This document shows, piece by piece, positions 11,350-21,784 of a DNA stretch of 64,000 bases; the first letter of the stretch is position 1; the number at the start of each line of letters is the position of its first letter. A model generated the notes under the pieces. The model saw nothing but the letters and a program-made list of their open reading frames with translations, made no database searches and was not told the DNA's origin. A program made the translations under genes and the position numbers. Source of the DNA: Anthoceros angustus (Eukaryota > Streptophyta > Anthocerotopsida > Anthocerotales > Anthocerotaceae); NCBI GenBank assembly GCA_010909165.1, contig MU008154.1, positions 434,001 through 498,000 of the forward strand, given 5' to 3'.

Positions 11350-12448
11350 TTAAGCACTAGGCAACAGCATAAGCTGCTCGTTGTCTTCTTTCCTGGTGGG
11401 CACACCGCCAACAGGAAGATCAGATGGAGGTACAGTCCTCGACAGATCTCTGGGTACATCAAAATCATCTTGTCCACACCGCTGCTGAGGATGGGCCAGC
11501 AACATGCACATATTCTTGAACAGAAGTCTTGCCAGCCCACTGCTACTCTCGTAGATATAACCATCATGCTCACTTACTCGCTCAAGAGCATCCACTAGAG
11601 CGTCATAAACCTTTTGCGGACAATTGTCACGCGAAGGCTTGTCATGCAGATACATAACATCAAATGTAAACAGGCGTTGATTGTCAGGCCAGGGCAACGT
11701 CATCTCAGGAACAACAGACGATCTGCAGTACACCAGCACCTGGCAACATGTTGCCACCCATCCATTTCACCCATCAGCAACCAGTAGTCACATTGCAATG
11801 CACCACAGAACCACCATATCCAAGAACCAAGGACCGTTTAGACACACTTACCACTCGCAGACTTCTCCCAAGAGAGTGGCAAGCCTTTGCTTCCCCTGCA
11901 ACTGTCCGCAAGAGAGACGTGAGATTGCATCTGAGAGACAATCCATCCGAGCTGAGGCTCTTCACAGAATTGGTAATCACGTCCATGTCATTGGTGAGCT
12001 CATGCTGGTGCTGCCACCACAATGCAAGTTACGTTAGCAACAACACGTCAAGCCATCCCTTCCGATCCGAAGATCCATGGACGGGCATACACACCCAAGA
12101 GGCCTGATGAGCTAGCCGGAGAAACGCAAACCGGTGCTTTGGGTTGATAGCGAGCTTTGCATGCACGAAGAGCAGCAGCGCCTGCTTCACCACTTCCAAC
12201 CGAGTCATTCCTCCTCCCTTCACCCCTTGCGTCCTCATCTCGGAGTCCACCTCTCTGTCCGTGTCCACGCAGAGCACAATATCCTCGTATCGATGCGGCA
12301 TGTGCTGCAGCTCGTAGCGCACTGCGTTTCCCTGCACCCCGCCTCCATCGGGAGCGGGAGCGTCCCCCTGCCCCATGGGTGAAACTGAAAACCTAGTGTG
12401 AGGATCGTTCAAACGCATCGCACGCTCAAAGGCTGCGGGTAGCGACAT
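11350..12448 (-). CDS. MERIT40/BABAM1-like protein (BRISC/BRCA1-A complex member 1)
   Basis: Three exons (12448-12095, 12010-11852, 11739-11350) with GT-AG introns of 84 and 112 bp give about 300 residues. Exon 1 carries YEDIVLCVDTDRE and TRLEVVKQALLLFVHAKL.INP.HRFAF, the start of the von Willebrand-like fold of plant MERIT40 homologues. Exon 3 has VLVYCRSS, LFTFDVMYLHDKP, DNCPQKVYDALVDALERVS and LLAHPQQRCGQDD, all hallmark strings. The human protein scaffolds the K63-specific deubiquitinase complexes BRISC and BRCA1-A. A similar role in ubiquitin editing or DNA repair is inferred. The start codon lies only 52 bp past the stop of the SnRK1-gamma gene. The 3' half of exon 3 is also in the right duplication arm (about 58510-58690). 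Confidence 0.87.
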
Positions 12449-12500
12449 CGAATTATTTTGGAAGCTCTCAAATTCTTCTGTCGTCCTATCCTTGCGAGAC

Positions 12501-14293
12501 CTATTCTGCAGTCGGGTGGAGATGCACAGGGATGCACACTTGGTTGCTCTTCTCGGAAACGAAACATGATATGATGTCCCGAAGAGAGATCACCCCCGTC
12601 ACTCGGCGCGTGGAGTCTACCACATATATCCGATGGATTCTCTTTTCAGACACTGTGCGGATGATTTCACCTAAGGTAGCGTCCTCCTCAGTGACAACAG
12701 GCAGTGTCAGGAGAGGACGGTTGGACTCCGTTGGAGCTGAGGTCACAATTTCTATGAAGTCCAGCACTGTCAAGTCCCTGCCAGGGCAAACATCGTTCCA
12801 GTGAGGAGGGGAAAGAAGGATGGAGAAGCAGACGAGTATGTGTTTTGAAAGGAAAACGCATCTGCAATGAAGAAAATGCAGCATTTGGGTGGAGGAAACT
12901 TACTGCCTCCTTGCGAAGAGCTCAGGTTTCAGCAACAAGAAGCAGATGTCCCTGACACTGATGCTGCCCACAATTTCCTGGCTCTGGGAATCAACCACTG
13001 GCAGACCCCCGACTGCCTTATCTCGCATCAACTTGAAAGCCTCCAAAACCAGCCTGTCACTCTCCACGAAGACAACCTGCAAGGCATCAAAATGAAGATG
13101 ACGTGCACACTCATGTGATGAATGACCTTTCAAGCATCATGCAGGATACAGTTCTTGGTGAGGCATTCGACGTGACAATGCATGTCACTAGGCACCTGCT
13201 CAGGAGCCATGCGAGGCAACGCCAGGTCGTGCAGAGGCCTCTCAGCAATTGTATCGAACCAGTCTCGACCCTGGCACTGACAGAGACCACGCACAACTGC
13301 TGACTGAGTGATGAGATTCAGAATTTGAGAGTTGTCCGGTTCCACAACTGGGACACACCGTATCCTGTGTCTGGACATGAGGAGTAGGACTGTCATCATA
13401 GAGTCTTTGGTCCGAACTGGAAAAAAAGGAGCCCATCGGTATGACTCCATAAGCTGCGAGACCTGTTGATGCAGTCCCCCAATGTTTGCAAAGTTAGGCA
13501 CAGCTAGCGAAAGTTAGGACAAAGCATAGAAAAATTTAACAGTCAGAGCACTTGTGCAATGACATACTGTCGTGGACTTGAAAGGCTCCTCTTTCAGAAT
13601 GACATGGTAGAACTCATCTCCCAGGGCATCAGCAGCTGTAGAAGCATCTCTGCCAGTCCCCCTCTCTGCTGCCAGCCCACCTGCCACTGCGGCTCCCACT
13701 GCAGCTGTAGCCAGTCCAGCAACTGCAGCCGGTCCTGTCAGCCCTAGCACCACAGCACCGAGGGCACCAAGCGCTCCAGCCCCCACTCCAGCCATGGTGG
13801 CCGAGCCTGCAGCAATGGCTGCAGCTGCAAGCTCCGCTTGCTCTAACACCCACAGGATCACTGCCCCATAATCGATCATGCCAATGTACCGAGAGGCCCA
13901 GTCGGCGTCGGGAGCCCCTTCTCCAGTTGAGTCCCTCACTGGAGCTGAAAATATGTTCTGCTTGGAAAGAGTGCTCACAGCCTCGGCAATAGTGGCGTCT
14001 GCTGAAACCTCAATCACTGCAACAGAAAGAACGTTTTCAACTCCCACAAGGATAAGTAAGTGAGAGCAGCCTGAACATCAAACCATCCACCCAAGTCTTT
14101 CATCACCAACAGCTCTGGTACCTTCTCCAGATGGGACAGGAGGAAATGAAGACACTGGAATCTTGGCAAACGCAGAGCTCAGCAGCTCTAGTACAGGAGG
14201 TGGGACTCCGACCTCTCCTGCTTCCGTATGCTTCTTCCACAAGCACTCAAATTGTTCTCGGAGGGGCACCTCGGATTCCGCCATTCTCCTCAC
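12501..14293 (-). CDS. SnRK1 regulatory gamma-type CBS-domain protein
   Basis: Five exons (14293-14122, 14016-13568, 13462-13196, 13076-12904, 12777-12501) are joined by GT-AG introns near 100-125 bp. The product has two pairs of CBS domains. Recognisable strings are TIAEAVSTLSKQNIFSAPV, YRWAPFFPV, MSRHRIRCVPVVE, LITQSAVVRGL, EAFKLMRDKAVGGLPVV, GSISVRDI, KRIHRIYVVD and GVISLRDIISCF. It fits the plant SnRK1-gamma family, in particular the At1g69800 branch. CBS pairs bind adenine nucleotides in AMPK, and a role in the SnRK1 energy sensor is inferred. Between the first and second CBS halves lies an Ala/Gly-rich hydrophobic run (AAAAIAAGSATMAGVGAG...) of about 55 residues, which also occurs in that branch. 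An alternative start is the next Met (MAESEV). Confidence 0.87.
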
Positions 14294-14600
14294 CTCAACA
14301 CTACGTGCAAATTGGCACCACCCACAGGCAAATTGGGAACAAGGGAATCCAGCAATCAGGGGTCACTCAACCAAACTGAATGGACACTTTCACAAAATCT
14401 GGGAAGAGCAAAGCACGATCTTCGACAACATATCGTGGCAGCTGAGCAATAGACAAGCCACACGTCGCTATTTGGCCGTGCCTGCGAGCTCCACGTGGCG
14501 TAATTTTGGGAACCGGTACTCTTAGAGACACCTCCTCAGAAGTCAAGTAATCTCTCCGGACGAGGAAAGATAGATGAAAAAAGCGTCCAACAACATAGGA
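14294..14600. promoter_or_regulatory. Upstream region of the SnRK1-gamma gene
   Basis: No gene is seen. The promoter and 5' UTR of the minus-strand CBS gene must lie here. A CACGTGG string (ABRE/G-box core) occurs near 14492. Confidence 0.35.
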
Positions 14601-14604
14601 CATC

Positions 14605-14950
14605 AAAGAAGAAGAACAAGAATTTTATTGAAGTCCACCAAGGACGGATTTCTGTCATGGGACTTGGTACTTAACAACTTGTACTATGGTGTGCCTAAGC
14701 TACTTGCGTCAAGGGTATCTATTTCCTCTAGACACCCCATCTAAGTACCTATCTAAGCGTAGGATGCTTAATAACGATGTTCTTATAAATGTGTGTCTAT
14801 TTGGCCAAATGGCTTAGTGTGTCTATTTGGCCTAAGCCATTTGGACACAGGAGCGTAGGATGCTTAATAACGATGTTCTTATAAATGTGTGTCTATTTGG
14901 CCAAATGGCTTAGTGTGTCTATTTGGCCTAAGCCATTTGGACACAGGAGA
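14605..14950. repeat. Dispersed repeat with ~96-bp tandem duplication
   Basis: 14605-14690 (attttattgaagtccac...gacttggtacttaac) matches 31410-31480 and 32930-32990, so it is a dispersed family. It is followed by a roughly 96-bp unit (gtaggatgcttaataacgat...ggacacaggag) present twice in tandem. Parts of this unit also occur near 31510-31575 and 33020-33085. The internal pair 'ggccaaatggctta' / 'taagccatttgg' is an inverted repeat. Confidence 0.75.
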
Positions 14951-15345
14951 CCCAAGGGTCGCGGTAGCAAGGAGTAAATAAGTTCATGAGGAGCGGTCAT
15001 TAGAAATAGATATGATTAGCATGAAATGATTAATTTCCAAGAGCTTGCTCTCATTGCGGTTACAATTTGAGCTACTTTTTTCTTTGCAAATGTTATTAAA
15101 GGTGTTATTGTTGATTTAAGTAGCTTGTACAATTATTGTACAACTATTGGATTGTGTTTTAGTGAGGCTTAATTAAGATAATATAAAACAAGAAGATATA
15201 ACATCTTCAATCCATTAGAAAGGAACATATTTAGATTTATCCGTACCCATGCATCCACTACGAGTCGACCATAATCATACACTATATAGGCTATGTGGAG
15301 CAAAGGGGAAAAAAAACTGCAATACCTGCTTTCAACTTGGTCCTT
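14951..15345. other. AT-rich intergenic DNA
   Basis: No gene is seen. 15290-15345 is a diverged partial copy of the following tandem repeat. Confidence 0.4.
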
Positions 15346-16815
15346 GGGCGTGCAAATATATCCAAGATTATCTAGGCTATGTGGAGCAAAGGGGGAAAAA
15401 GACCTGCAATTCCTGCTTTCAACTTGGTGCTCGGGTGTGGAAATAAGTATATCCAAGGCCCATTCTCTTCAGTCGGCCCCCCACTAATTGGGAACTCTAT
15501 AAATGGGATTCCTCTCTAAATGGGGCCTCCCATCCTACTCCCTTTAGTTTACAGTGTAAAAAATGGGACTTTTCCCTAAATGGTAACTGGGACCTTTTGA
15601 AACATACATTCATGTTAGTTTCACCTCAATATATGGGATTTTCAGTTTTTTTACTAAAATAAATTTTAAAAAAAGAAAAAGGAATCGATTATTTCATCGC
15701 ACAATAGACTTTTAAGTGTGATTGAAGACTCTTAAGCTAAGCTTTTTCCTTTATGATAGGTAGAGGTTTTTTAATGCTGCTTAGAGAGAGTGCTAGCTTT
15801 TCAGGCAACTATATAGAGAAGTGCTAAAAGTTATTTTTAGTGAAACCTATGAATCAAAATTTAAAATTTCCTTTTTTGAGTATTTTTTATTTTTAAAATT
15901 TATAATATTTTTATTTTTTTTAAATAGGAAAAATGTAATCGGGACACCTCCCTTAATGGGACCTCTAAAGGCACTCCAACCAATCCCAATCAGGGGAGTG
16001 GACTGCTCAATTAAAAAACAAAATTGTGTAGAGCAAAGGGCTAAAAACCCTACAATGGCCGCTCTCAACTTGATCCTCCACCATGCAAATATATCCAAGA
16101 TTATCTAGGCTATGTGGAGCAAAGGGGGAAAAAGACCTGCAATTCCTGCTTTCAACTTGGTGCTCGGGTGTGGAAATAAGTATATCCAAGGCCCATTCTC
16201 TTCAGTCGTCCCCCCACTAATTGGGAACTCTATAAATGGGATTCCTCTCTAAATGGGGCCTCCCATCCTACTCCCTTTAGTTTACAGTGTAAAAAATGGG
16301 ACTTTTCCCTAAATGGTAATCGACCTTTGAAACATACATTCATGTTAGTTTCACCTCAATATATGGGATTTTCAGTTTTTTTACTAAAATAAATTTTAAA
16401 AAAAGAAAAAGGAATCGATTATTTCATCGCACAATAGACTTTTAAGTGTGATTGAAGACTCTTAAGCTAAGCTTTTTCCTTTATGATAGGTAGAGGTTTT
16501 TAATCTTGTAGAGAGTGCTAGGGCAACTATATAGAGAAGTGCTAAAAGTTATTTTTTAGTGAAACCTATGAATCAAAATTTAAAATTTCCTTTTTGAGTA
16601 TTTTTATTTTTAAAATTTATAATATTTTTATTTTTTTTAAATAGGAAAAATGTAATCGGGACACCTCCCTTAATGGGACCTCTAAAGGCACTCCGAACCA
16701 ATCCCAATCAGGGGAGTGGACTGCAGTTCCCGAATTAAGTGTGTAAAAACAAAATTGTGTAGAGCAAAGGGCGAAAAAACCCTACAATGGCCGCTCTCAA
16801 CTTGATCCTCCACCA
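15346..16815. repeat. Direct tandem repeat, two units of ~735 bp
   Basis: Unit 1 starts near 15346 and unit 2 near 16081, each with tgcaaatatatccaagatta. They share the run from 'aggctatgtggagcaaag' to 'cctccaccatgcaaa'. A third start (ccatgcaaac) at 16815 ends the array. Unit 2 has small internal losses relative to unit 1 (for example near 16318 and 16503). The sequence is AT-rich with no coding potential, so it is probably part of a decayed transposon. Confidence 0.85.
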
Positions 16816-16864
16816 TGCAAACAAATTTGTCTACGGCCCATTCTCTGTTCCGGAACTGGGTGTA

Positions 16865-16965
16865 TAAAAACAAAATTCCTTGCCATGCATTAACACATGC
16901 ATCTCCTGGGAGTTGAACCCCAATCAAAGACGACAAGTATCCTAACAGTTGGATTACAAACGAAG
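16865..16965 (-). mobile_element. tRNA-derived SINE-like fragment
   Basis: The minus strand carries a near-perfect Pol III box B (ggttcaactcc) preceded by a degenerate A-box-like string (gtaatccaactgttagga) at about the right distance. No A-rich tail or target duplication was identified, so this is tentative. Confidence 0.3.
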
Positions 16966-17039
16966 ATGCTTAAGAGTCTTCAATCACACTTAAAAGTCTA
17001 TTGAAGAGTGATTGAAGACTCTTAAGCATCGTTCTGTGG

Positions 17040-17380
17040 ATGACTCCATCTTTGGGTGACTCCATCCAACAACCCTCTGGAGGGTCAAAGGTCAAGGGGG
17101 GACTAGCCGTCGCGATTGTCTACCCTAAAGCTACCTACTACTCCCAAGTGACCTCCCATCATACCGAGGCGATGGGGAACAACCCTTTAGACGGTCCCAA
17201 GTCAAGAGGGACTAGCCTCCACGATTGTCTACCCCCTTCCAGAGGACCCCAGGCTAAGGCGAAACTAGCTCCCGCGATTGTCTACTCCCTTCTAGCATGC
17301 CCCAGGCAAGAGAGACTAGCCCCTGCAATTGTCTACCTTGAAGCTACCTACTGCTCCCTAGATGTGGGGAATAAGAAATA
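17040..17380. repeat. Degenerate minisatellite around 'gactagcc...gattgtctac'
   Basis: Four copies of a motif of the form actagcc..c(g/a)cgattgtctac occur near 17101, 17210, 17262 and 17315, with variable spacers that contain 'aagctacctact' and 'cccaag/cccagg'. The open frame across it reflects the repeat and does not look like a gene. Confidence 0.6.
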
Positions 17381-17655
17381 GCGGACTATAATAGACTTTT
17401 TTTTCTTCTTCTAATCCAATTGAACATGTATGGCCCAATCCTACTTATGGAATATCGCCAACTCTATATAGATTTCTCGAGGATTGATCACTGATCCAAA
17501 GGTGCGAGATGTCTTTTACCAATATAATCTTATTTATTTTAAAATAAAATATACTTGATATATAATATCATAAAAGATATCACATAAAATATAATTACAA
17601 ATATATTTATTATTTATTATATATAATTAATTTTCAAGAAAAAATGAGTTCCCAA

Positions 17656-18002
17656 TGTTGGAGAGTAAAAGATCTAAATCTTAGTCTTGGTAAAGTTTGA
17701 TACTTTTAATTGAGTCCACGATGGCTCCCAAGAAAGAAAGCATGGAATCTAGGATGTGTGAAGGCTAAGTCTATAGAATAGGTAGTAAGAGTTTGGTAGC
17801 TTGTTTGTTTACAAAGGTTGTATCACACACGTTTATCTTTAGAATAGGTAGTAAGAGTTTGGTAGCTTGTTTGTTTACAAAGGTTGTATCACACACGTTT
17901 ATCTTTAATCACGTTTGTATAATCTTGTAAATATGATCTGCATGTGTATTTAGGAGATATGTATTCACATACATCATTATCAATATAAAAGCCTCCTCAA
18001 CA
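17656..18002. mobile_element. Possible copia-type LTR
   Basis: It starts TGTTGGAGAG and ends CTCCTCAACA, the TGTTG...CAACA termini usual for Ty1/copia LTRs. It is about 347 bp long. A 66-bp unit inside is tandemly duplicated (17775-17840 and 17841-17906). No primer-binding site, target duplication or second LTR was found, so the call is weak. Confidence 0.3.
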
Positions 18003-18195
18003 TTAAATTAGGATGCCGTAGATGATGTGGTGAGATTAGGGTAGTCTTTCCTTTGACACTTTCACAATAGAACCTTCAAGGTATGTTGAGAAATTCAAAA
18101 ACAAAACCAAGTTTGAGTCCTATAGCTTGCTGATGACTTCAAAGAAAAGTATAAAGTACCTTACTACCAGATGAATATGAAGGCAGTAGTTTAGA

Positions 18196-20268
18196 ATGGA
18201 CCTTTCTCAATACTTTGAATATTCATTGAGAAAATACTATACAAATATACAATTTATTGAAAGAAACTACAATAGTGATGTTCAAATACCACACTGGCCC
18301 AATTACCACATAAAAAGGCTAAGCATAGCTAGAGAAAGACTCCTATATCAAGTAGAAACGAATCTTTTACTTCGAAGTAATAAAACTCAGCTGAAACAAA
18401 TCTTAAAAAAACACCAACCACCTTTAAAATTCCACGAAGCATGGGAGAGATGCAAGAATGCTAGCTATGAATATTGGGCTAGTCTATCCTATGTTCAACA
18501 ATACATACAACAACATTGTAGAAAACTAAAAGAGGATTTAGAACCAAACATAGCTAATTATATTCTTTCCCGTTTCTTTGAAGATAACAAGGAAAGAAGC
18601 ATACGAAAATTAAACTTGCATGTCCCAAATTTAGAAAAAAGAGTGCTAGACATCCAATGTTTTGAAAGTCAAAAGTACAATGAAGAGTGGTTGGAGGCAT
18701 TATTCATGGTGCCCTATTTTGCATTCAATGAAGCAAGTAACACTTTTTTTCTAGAAACGCAAATATTTCCAAAATTTGCTTTAACAATACAATCAATTAA
18801 TCACCAACAAGATTGTATTTCGCAGCAACTTAGAATTAACAACAAAGGAAATAGCAACAACTTAGGGCAAAAAGTGTCTTTTGAAGCTTCTCATTCTAAT
18901 ATCGTACCATTCCTTCACCAAGAAAGAGTTCAACTTCCTTTATCCCAATCAAAGCTGGCAAATGTCAAGTGCACAATAATTTTCACTGAATGTATGGAAC
19001 ATATTGACTTGGAGCATATGTTACAACTACCTGGAAAGTATTTTGTTTTAAATGTGATATCCAAACAAGTTAATAACTTCTTGGAAAAAGCTAATTTGCC
19101 CTCCTTAGATCATTGTAATTGTTATCAAACTTTTCTATCACCCCATTTTAGTGCATCCCTAAAATCAGTTGAAGAATGGACCAATTACGAAAATGCAGCT
19201 ATAATAGTTGAAAATAAATTAAATGGATCTATATTAAATGTGGCTAAAACTTATGGTCATTTGGTGAAATTAAAAAATAGTATACAAGATATAAGTAATT
19301 TAATACAAGAATATTTAAAAGAAATCAGAAATAGATTGAGTGTGTTCACTTTAGAACGTGACATTGCTAATTGGCATCTGGTTTGTGAAGAAAATAATAG
19401 TTTGTTTTGGCCTAACCGTGACATGAAGTGGTCAAAAGGGATTTCACAAGATTGTGGTTTACCTTTGAAGATTATTGATTACAAGCTGAACTTTGCACTT
19501 TTAGCTACTTTTGCACTACACATAGCAGAAATTAAAGATGTAATTGGCTTATCCGACAAGACTTGGGATGAGCACTTAGAAAGACTGACACTATTAGAGA
19601 AGAAATTACATGTAGAAAATTTAGAAAACTTAGTGGAAGTGGAGAAAAATATTGCAATAAAATTGCAAGAAATCTATGAAATCACTTCAGACAATAACAT
19701 GTATGCCTTGTACCTTGAAAGAGATCCAAAAATCAAAGCTGACTTGAGTCTTCATCAAAGAAAGAGTCAACGAGTTGAGAAGCCCATGATGTTCTTATGG
19801 CTTCGTTGTCTTGTGGAAGGCATTCGTCAAAAAATTGAAAGAATCTATTTTTCTTATGAAAAACCAAGTGAAAAAATTTCTTGGTCTAAAAAATTAGAAC
19901 TCATAGCTGAAAATATAGATGGAGTTGCAACTTGGCTAGAAAAGAACAATTTCCCCATGAAAAATTTGTTCATGACGAGCAAATCCCATAGATCTCGTCC
20001 TCCAACCTTTGATACTCAAGTTGAGAAATCTTCCCCCAGCATCGACACAGAAACAATACAATGGCTTGGACATCAGGCTACTAAGGAAGCTACCCTGCCT
20101 GAAATTGCTGAAGCAATCAACGATGAAAAAGTATTTGATAAAGAGCTTCAAAAGAATCACCTTCATCCTTTATTTAATTACACCAACGTCACCAATCGAT
20201 CAGATTACATTACCATGGAAAACCAGAGAGAGTGTTTCCCGGATGTAGACTTGAGGACACAAAAGTGA
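18196..20268 (+). CDS. Orphan 690-residue protein, AT-rich single ORF
   Basis: One uninterrupted frame from ATG to TGA, with no intron signal needed. I do not recognise the family. The protein is rich in Lys, Glu, Asn, Ile and Leu, largely helical in character, with likely coiled-coil stretches (for example near residues 95-160 and 440-510). It has no signal peptide, no clear membrane span and no zinc-knuckle or catalytic motif that I can see. Base and codon use (A/T-ending codons throughout) differ sharply from the GC-rich genes around it. It sits in repeat-rich DNA just after a possible LTR. It could be a protein of an unrecognised transposon or of an endogenised large DNA virus, a transferred gene, or a lineage-specific plant gene. 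A frame this long without a stop in AT-rich DNA is unlikely to be chance. Confidence 0.7.
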   Translation: MDLSQYFEYSLRKYYTNIQFIERNYNSDVQIPHWPNYHIKRLSIARERLLYQVETNLLLRSNKTQLKQILKKHQPPLKFHEAWERCKNASYEYWASLSYVQQYIQQHCRKLKEDLEPNIANYILSRFFEDNKERSIRKLNLHVPNLEKRVLDIQCFESQKYNEEWLEALFMVPYFAFNEASNTFFLETQIFPKFALTIQSINHQQDCISQQLRINNKGNSNNLGQKVSFEASHSNIVPFLHQERVQLPLSQSKLANVKCTIIFTECMEHIDLEHMLQLPGKYFVLNVISKQVNNFLEKANLPSLDHCNCYQTFLSPHFSASLKSVEEWTNYENAAIIVENKLNGSILNVAKTYGHLVKLKNSIQDISNLIQEYLKEIRNRLSVFTLERDIANWHLVCEENNSLFWPNRDMKWSKGISQDCGLPLKIIDYKLNFALLATFALHIAEIKDVIGLSDKTWDEHLERLTLLEKKLHVENLENLVEVEKNIAIKLQEIYEITSDNNMYALYLERDPKIKADLSLHQRKSQRVEKPMMFLWLRCLVEGIRQKIERIYFSYEKPSEKISWSKKLELIAENIDGVATWLEKNNFPMKNLFMTSKSHRSRPPTFDTQVEKSSPSIDTETIQWLGHQATKEATLPEIAEAINDEKVFDKELQKNHLHPLFNYTNVTNRSDYITMENQRECFPDVDLRTQK

Positions 20269-21140
20269 TCACCTATATAATTACCAAAATAAGTTGCTTC
20301 AGTTTTCTAGAAGTACAATTTCAAGTTGCAGTATGTGCTTATCAAATGCCCTATACAACACTTGTTTGGGCAAGCACAGTTGTAGACCTACAACAAACCT
20401 ACATATGCCTTTTGACTCATCTACTAAAAAACAAGGCTGACACTTATACACTGATGGCGCGTCGATGCTTGTTGCGAGAGAGCTTCACAGGCCTTTACAA
20501 TATCACCTTATATACAGTGTATCTAGAAATCTCCATTAATCTAATTTCAGTTGCCTTGAAGGACTATTGGATGTTGAAACACGCCAAGTAGTAGCCAGTC
20601 AAAGCTACCCAAGTCTTACATGCAAACACAATTGTATTCAAAGGTGTCAAATGTTTAGGGTGTCCAAAGATATCAAACCCCTAGGTGAGGCTAATGATGC
20701 ACACCTTCTTGTTGAGTTCCACACCTCATACTTCATCAATGGAGATGAACAATTATGTTCCTTCTCAATCACATGTTCAACATCATCTTCCCACAATGGT
20801 TCTTCATTGAATCTAAATCTCATAGTAGCTTTGAAAAAGTTGAGTTCAACATAGTCCTTCCACTTGAAATGCATTGCAAGCTCTTGGCTTGTTTCTCTAG
20901 AAACGCATAGTAAGCTCTTGGCAAAGTAGTGCTTTTGTCTTTCTTGCCATGAAATCGCCCAGTTTTCACTTGAAGAATCCATGAAGCATGAAAGCACAAA
21001 GGACAAGTTGGAGAGTCCTTGGACCATGAAAGCATAAAGGACAAGTTGGAGAATCCTTGGACCATGAAACCACTAGAAAAGCTCTCCACTAAGCCATAGT
21101 AGAAGGAAAGCTCGGTTGGAGAGTCCTTGCACCACGAAAA
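20269..21140. other. Region after the orphan ORF, no firm gene
   Basis: A minus-strand frame at about 20647-20960 (containing FKWKDYVELNFFKATMRFRFNEE in part) is unrecognised. At 20985-21140 a roughly 39-bp unit (acaaaggacaagttggagag...cttggaccatgaaa) repeats three times in degenerate form. Confidence 0.4.
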
Positions 21141-21382
21141 CACGACTATGTAGTAGAAAGCATTTCACTTGCATCATGCAAGCTACGGTCCTTGGCCTGA
21201 AAGAGAGAGTGAATGAAAGCAGCGCAAGTGTCAAGCCATTTGTGAAGGCTGGCATGGAGTTGAGGCCGGGACGCGTGTCGTGAATCTCCAGCGAGGCAGG
21301 TGACAGGTGGCCAGATTCTAGACGGGGAAAGGGTGGCGGGCAATGTGAACCTCACCCCGCCAATGCCCCAGATATTTCTCGA

Positions 21383-21388
21383 CACGTG
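21383..21388. promoter_or_regulatory. G-box (CACGTG) upstream of GWD
   Basis: The palindrome CACGTG within gacacgtgga lies about 400 bp before the likely GWD start codon. G-boxes bind bZIP and bHLH (PIF-type) factors and are common in light- or clock-controlled starch genes. Function here is inferred. Confidence 0.35.
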
Positions 21389-21784
21389 GATATCCAAAAG
21401 ATCCAAACAAGCGTGCCATCCGTGCACAAATAGCGAAAGCTTCCATTTTCAGTCGTGAGACGCTGAGAGACGCGCATCGCTGCATTGTCCACACCGTTCC
21501 TTCCTGTTCCTATTCCAGATCCAGATCCTGTTCCTGGTCCTTCCATTTCATCCCATTCCCGCTTCCTCCCCAGTTCCTTCGCAGAACCTTCTGCCTCGCC
21601 CGGCTCGCCCCTCCCGGAACGGCAGGCCGCGGCCGGCTGTGGGCGCCGTGCTCGAATTGTCGTGAGATTCCCGACAGCCCATTTCAGGCCGAGTCGAATC
21701 GAATCGATTCCGGGAAGAGCCCGCATCGGGATCGCTGAGGGCGCTGGTCGGAGGATTCGCCTGGTCTCATCTCCGGGGAGGGGA

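Larger units (their letters stand above)
5861..11530. repeat. Left arm of large inverted duplication
   Basis: The arm is matched in reverse orientation by about 58510-63375. In order it contains decayed 3' sequence, a PPR gene (minus), an AT-rich promoter zone, an unknown ORF (plus), a GyrA-like scrap (plus) and the 3' part of a MERIT40-like gene (minus). The left arm is about 0.86 kb longer because it holds an internal tandem duplication (8963-9820) that the right arm lacks. Allowing for small indels the arms are near-identical by eye, with few substitutions. Confidence 0.9.

Noticed and set aside
12440-12560. In-frame SnRK1-gamma/MERIT40 fusion by splicing out 34 bases (gtgtgc...tgcag)
   Set aside because: The frames would match, but 34 nt is too short for a plant intron and both proteins have their own family ends.
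16865-16965. Functional tRNA gene
   Set aside because: Only a B-box-like string is good; acceptor and anticodon stems do not form.
17040-17381. 113-codon ORF
   Set aside because: It is read through a minisatellite; the apparent protein repeat reflects the DNA repeat.
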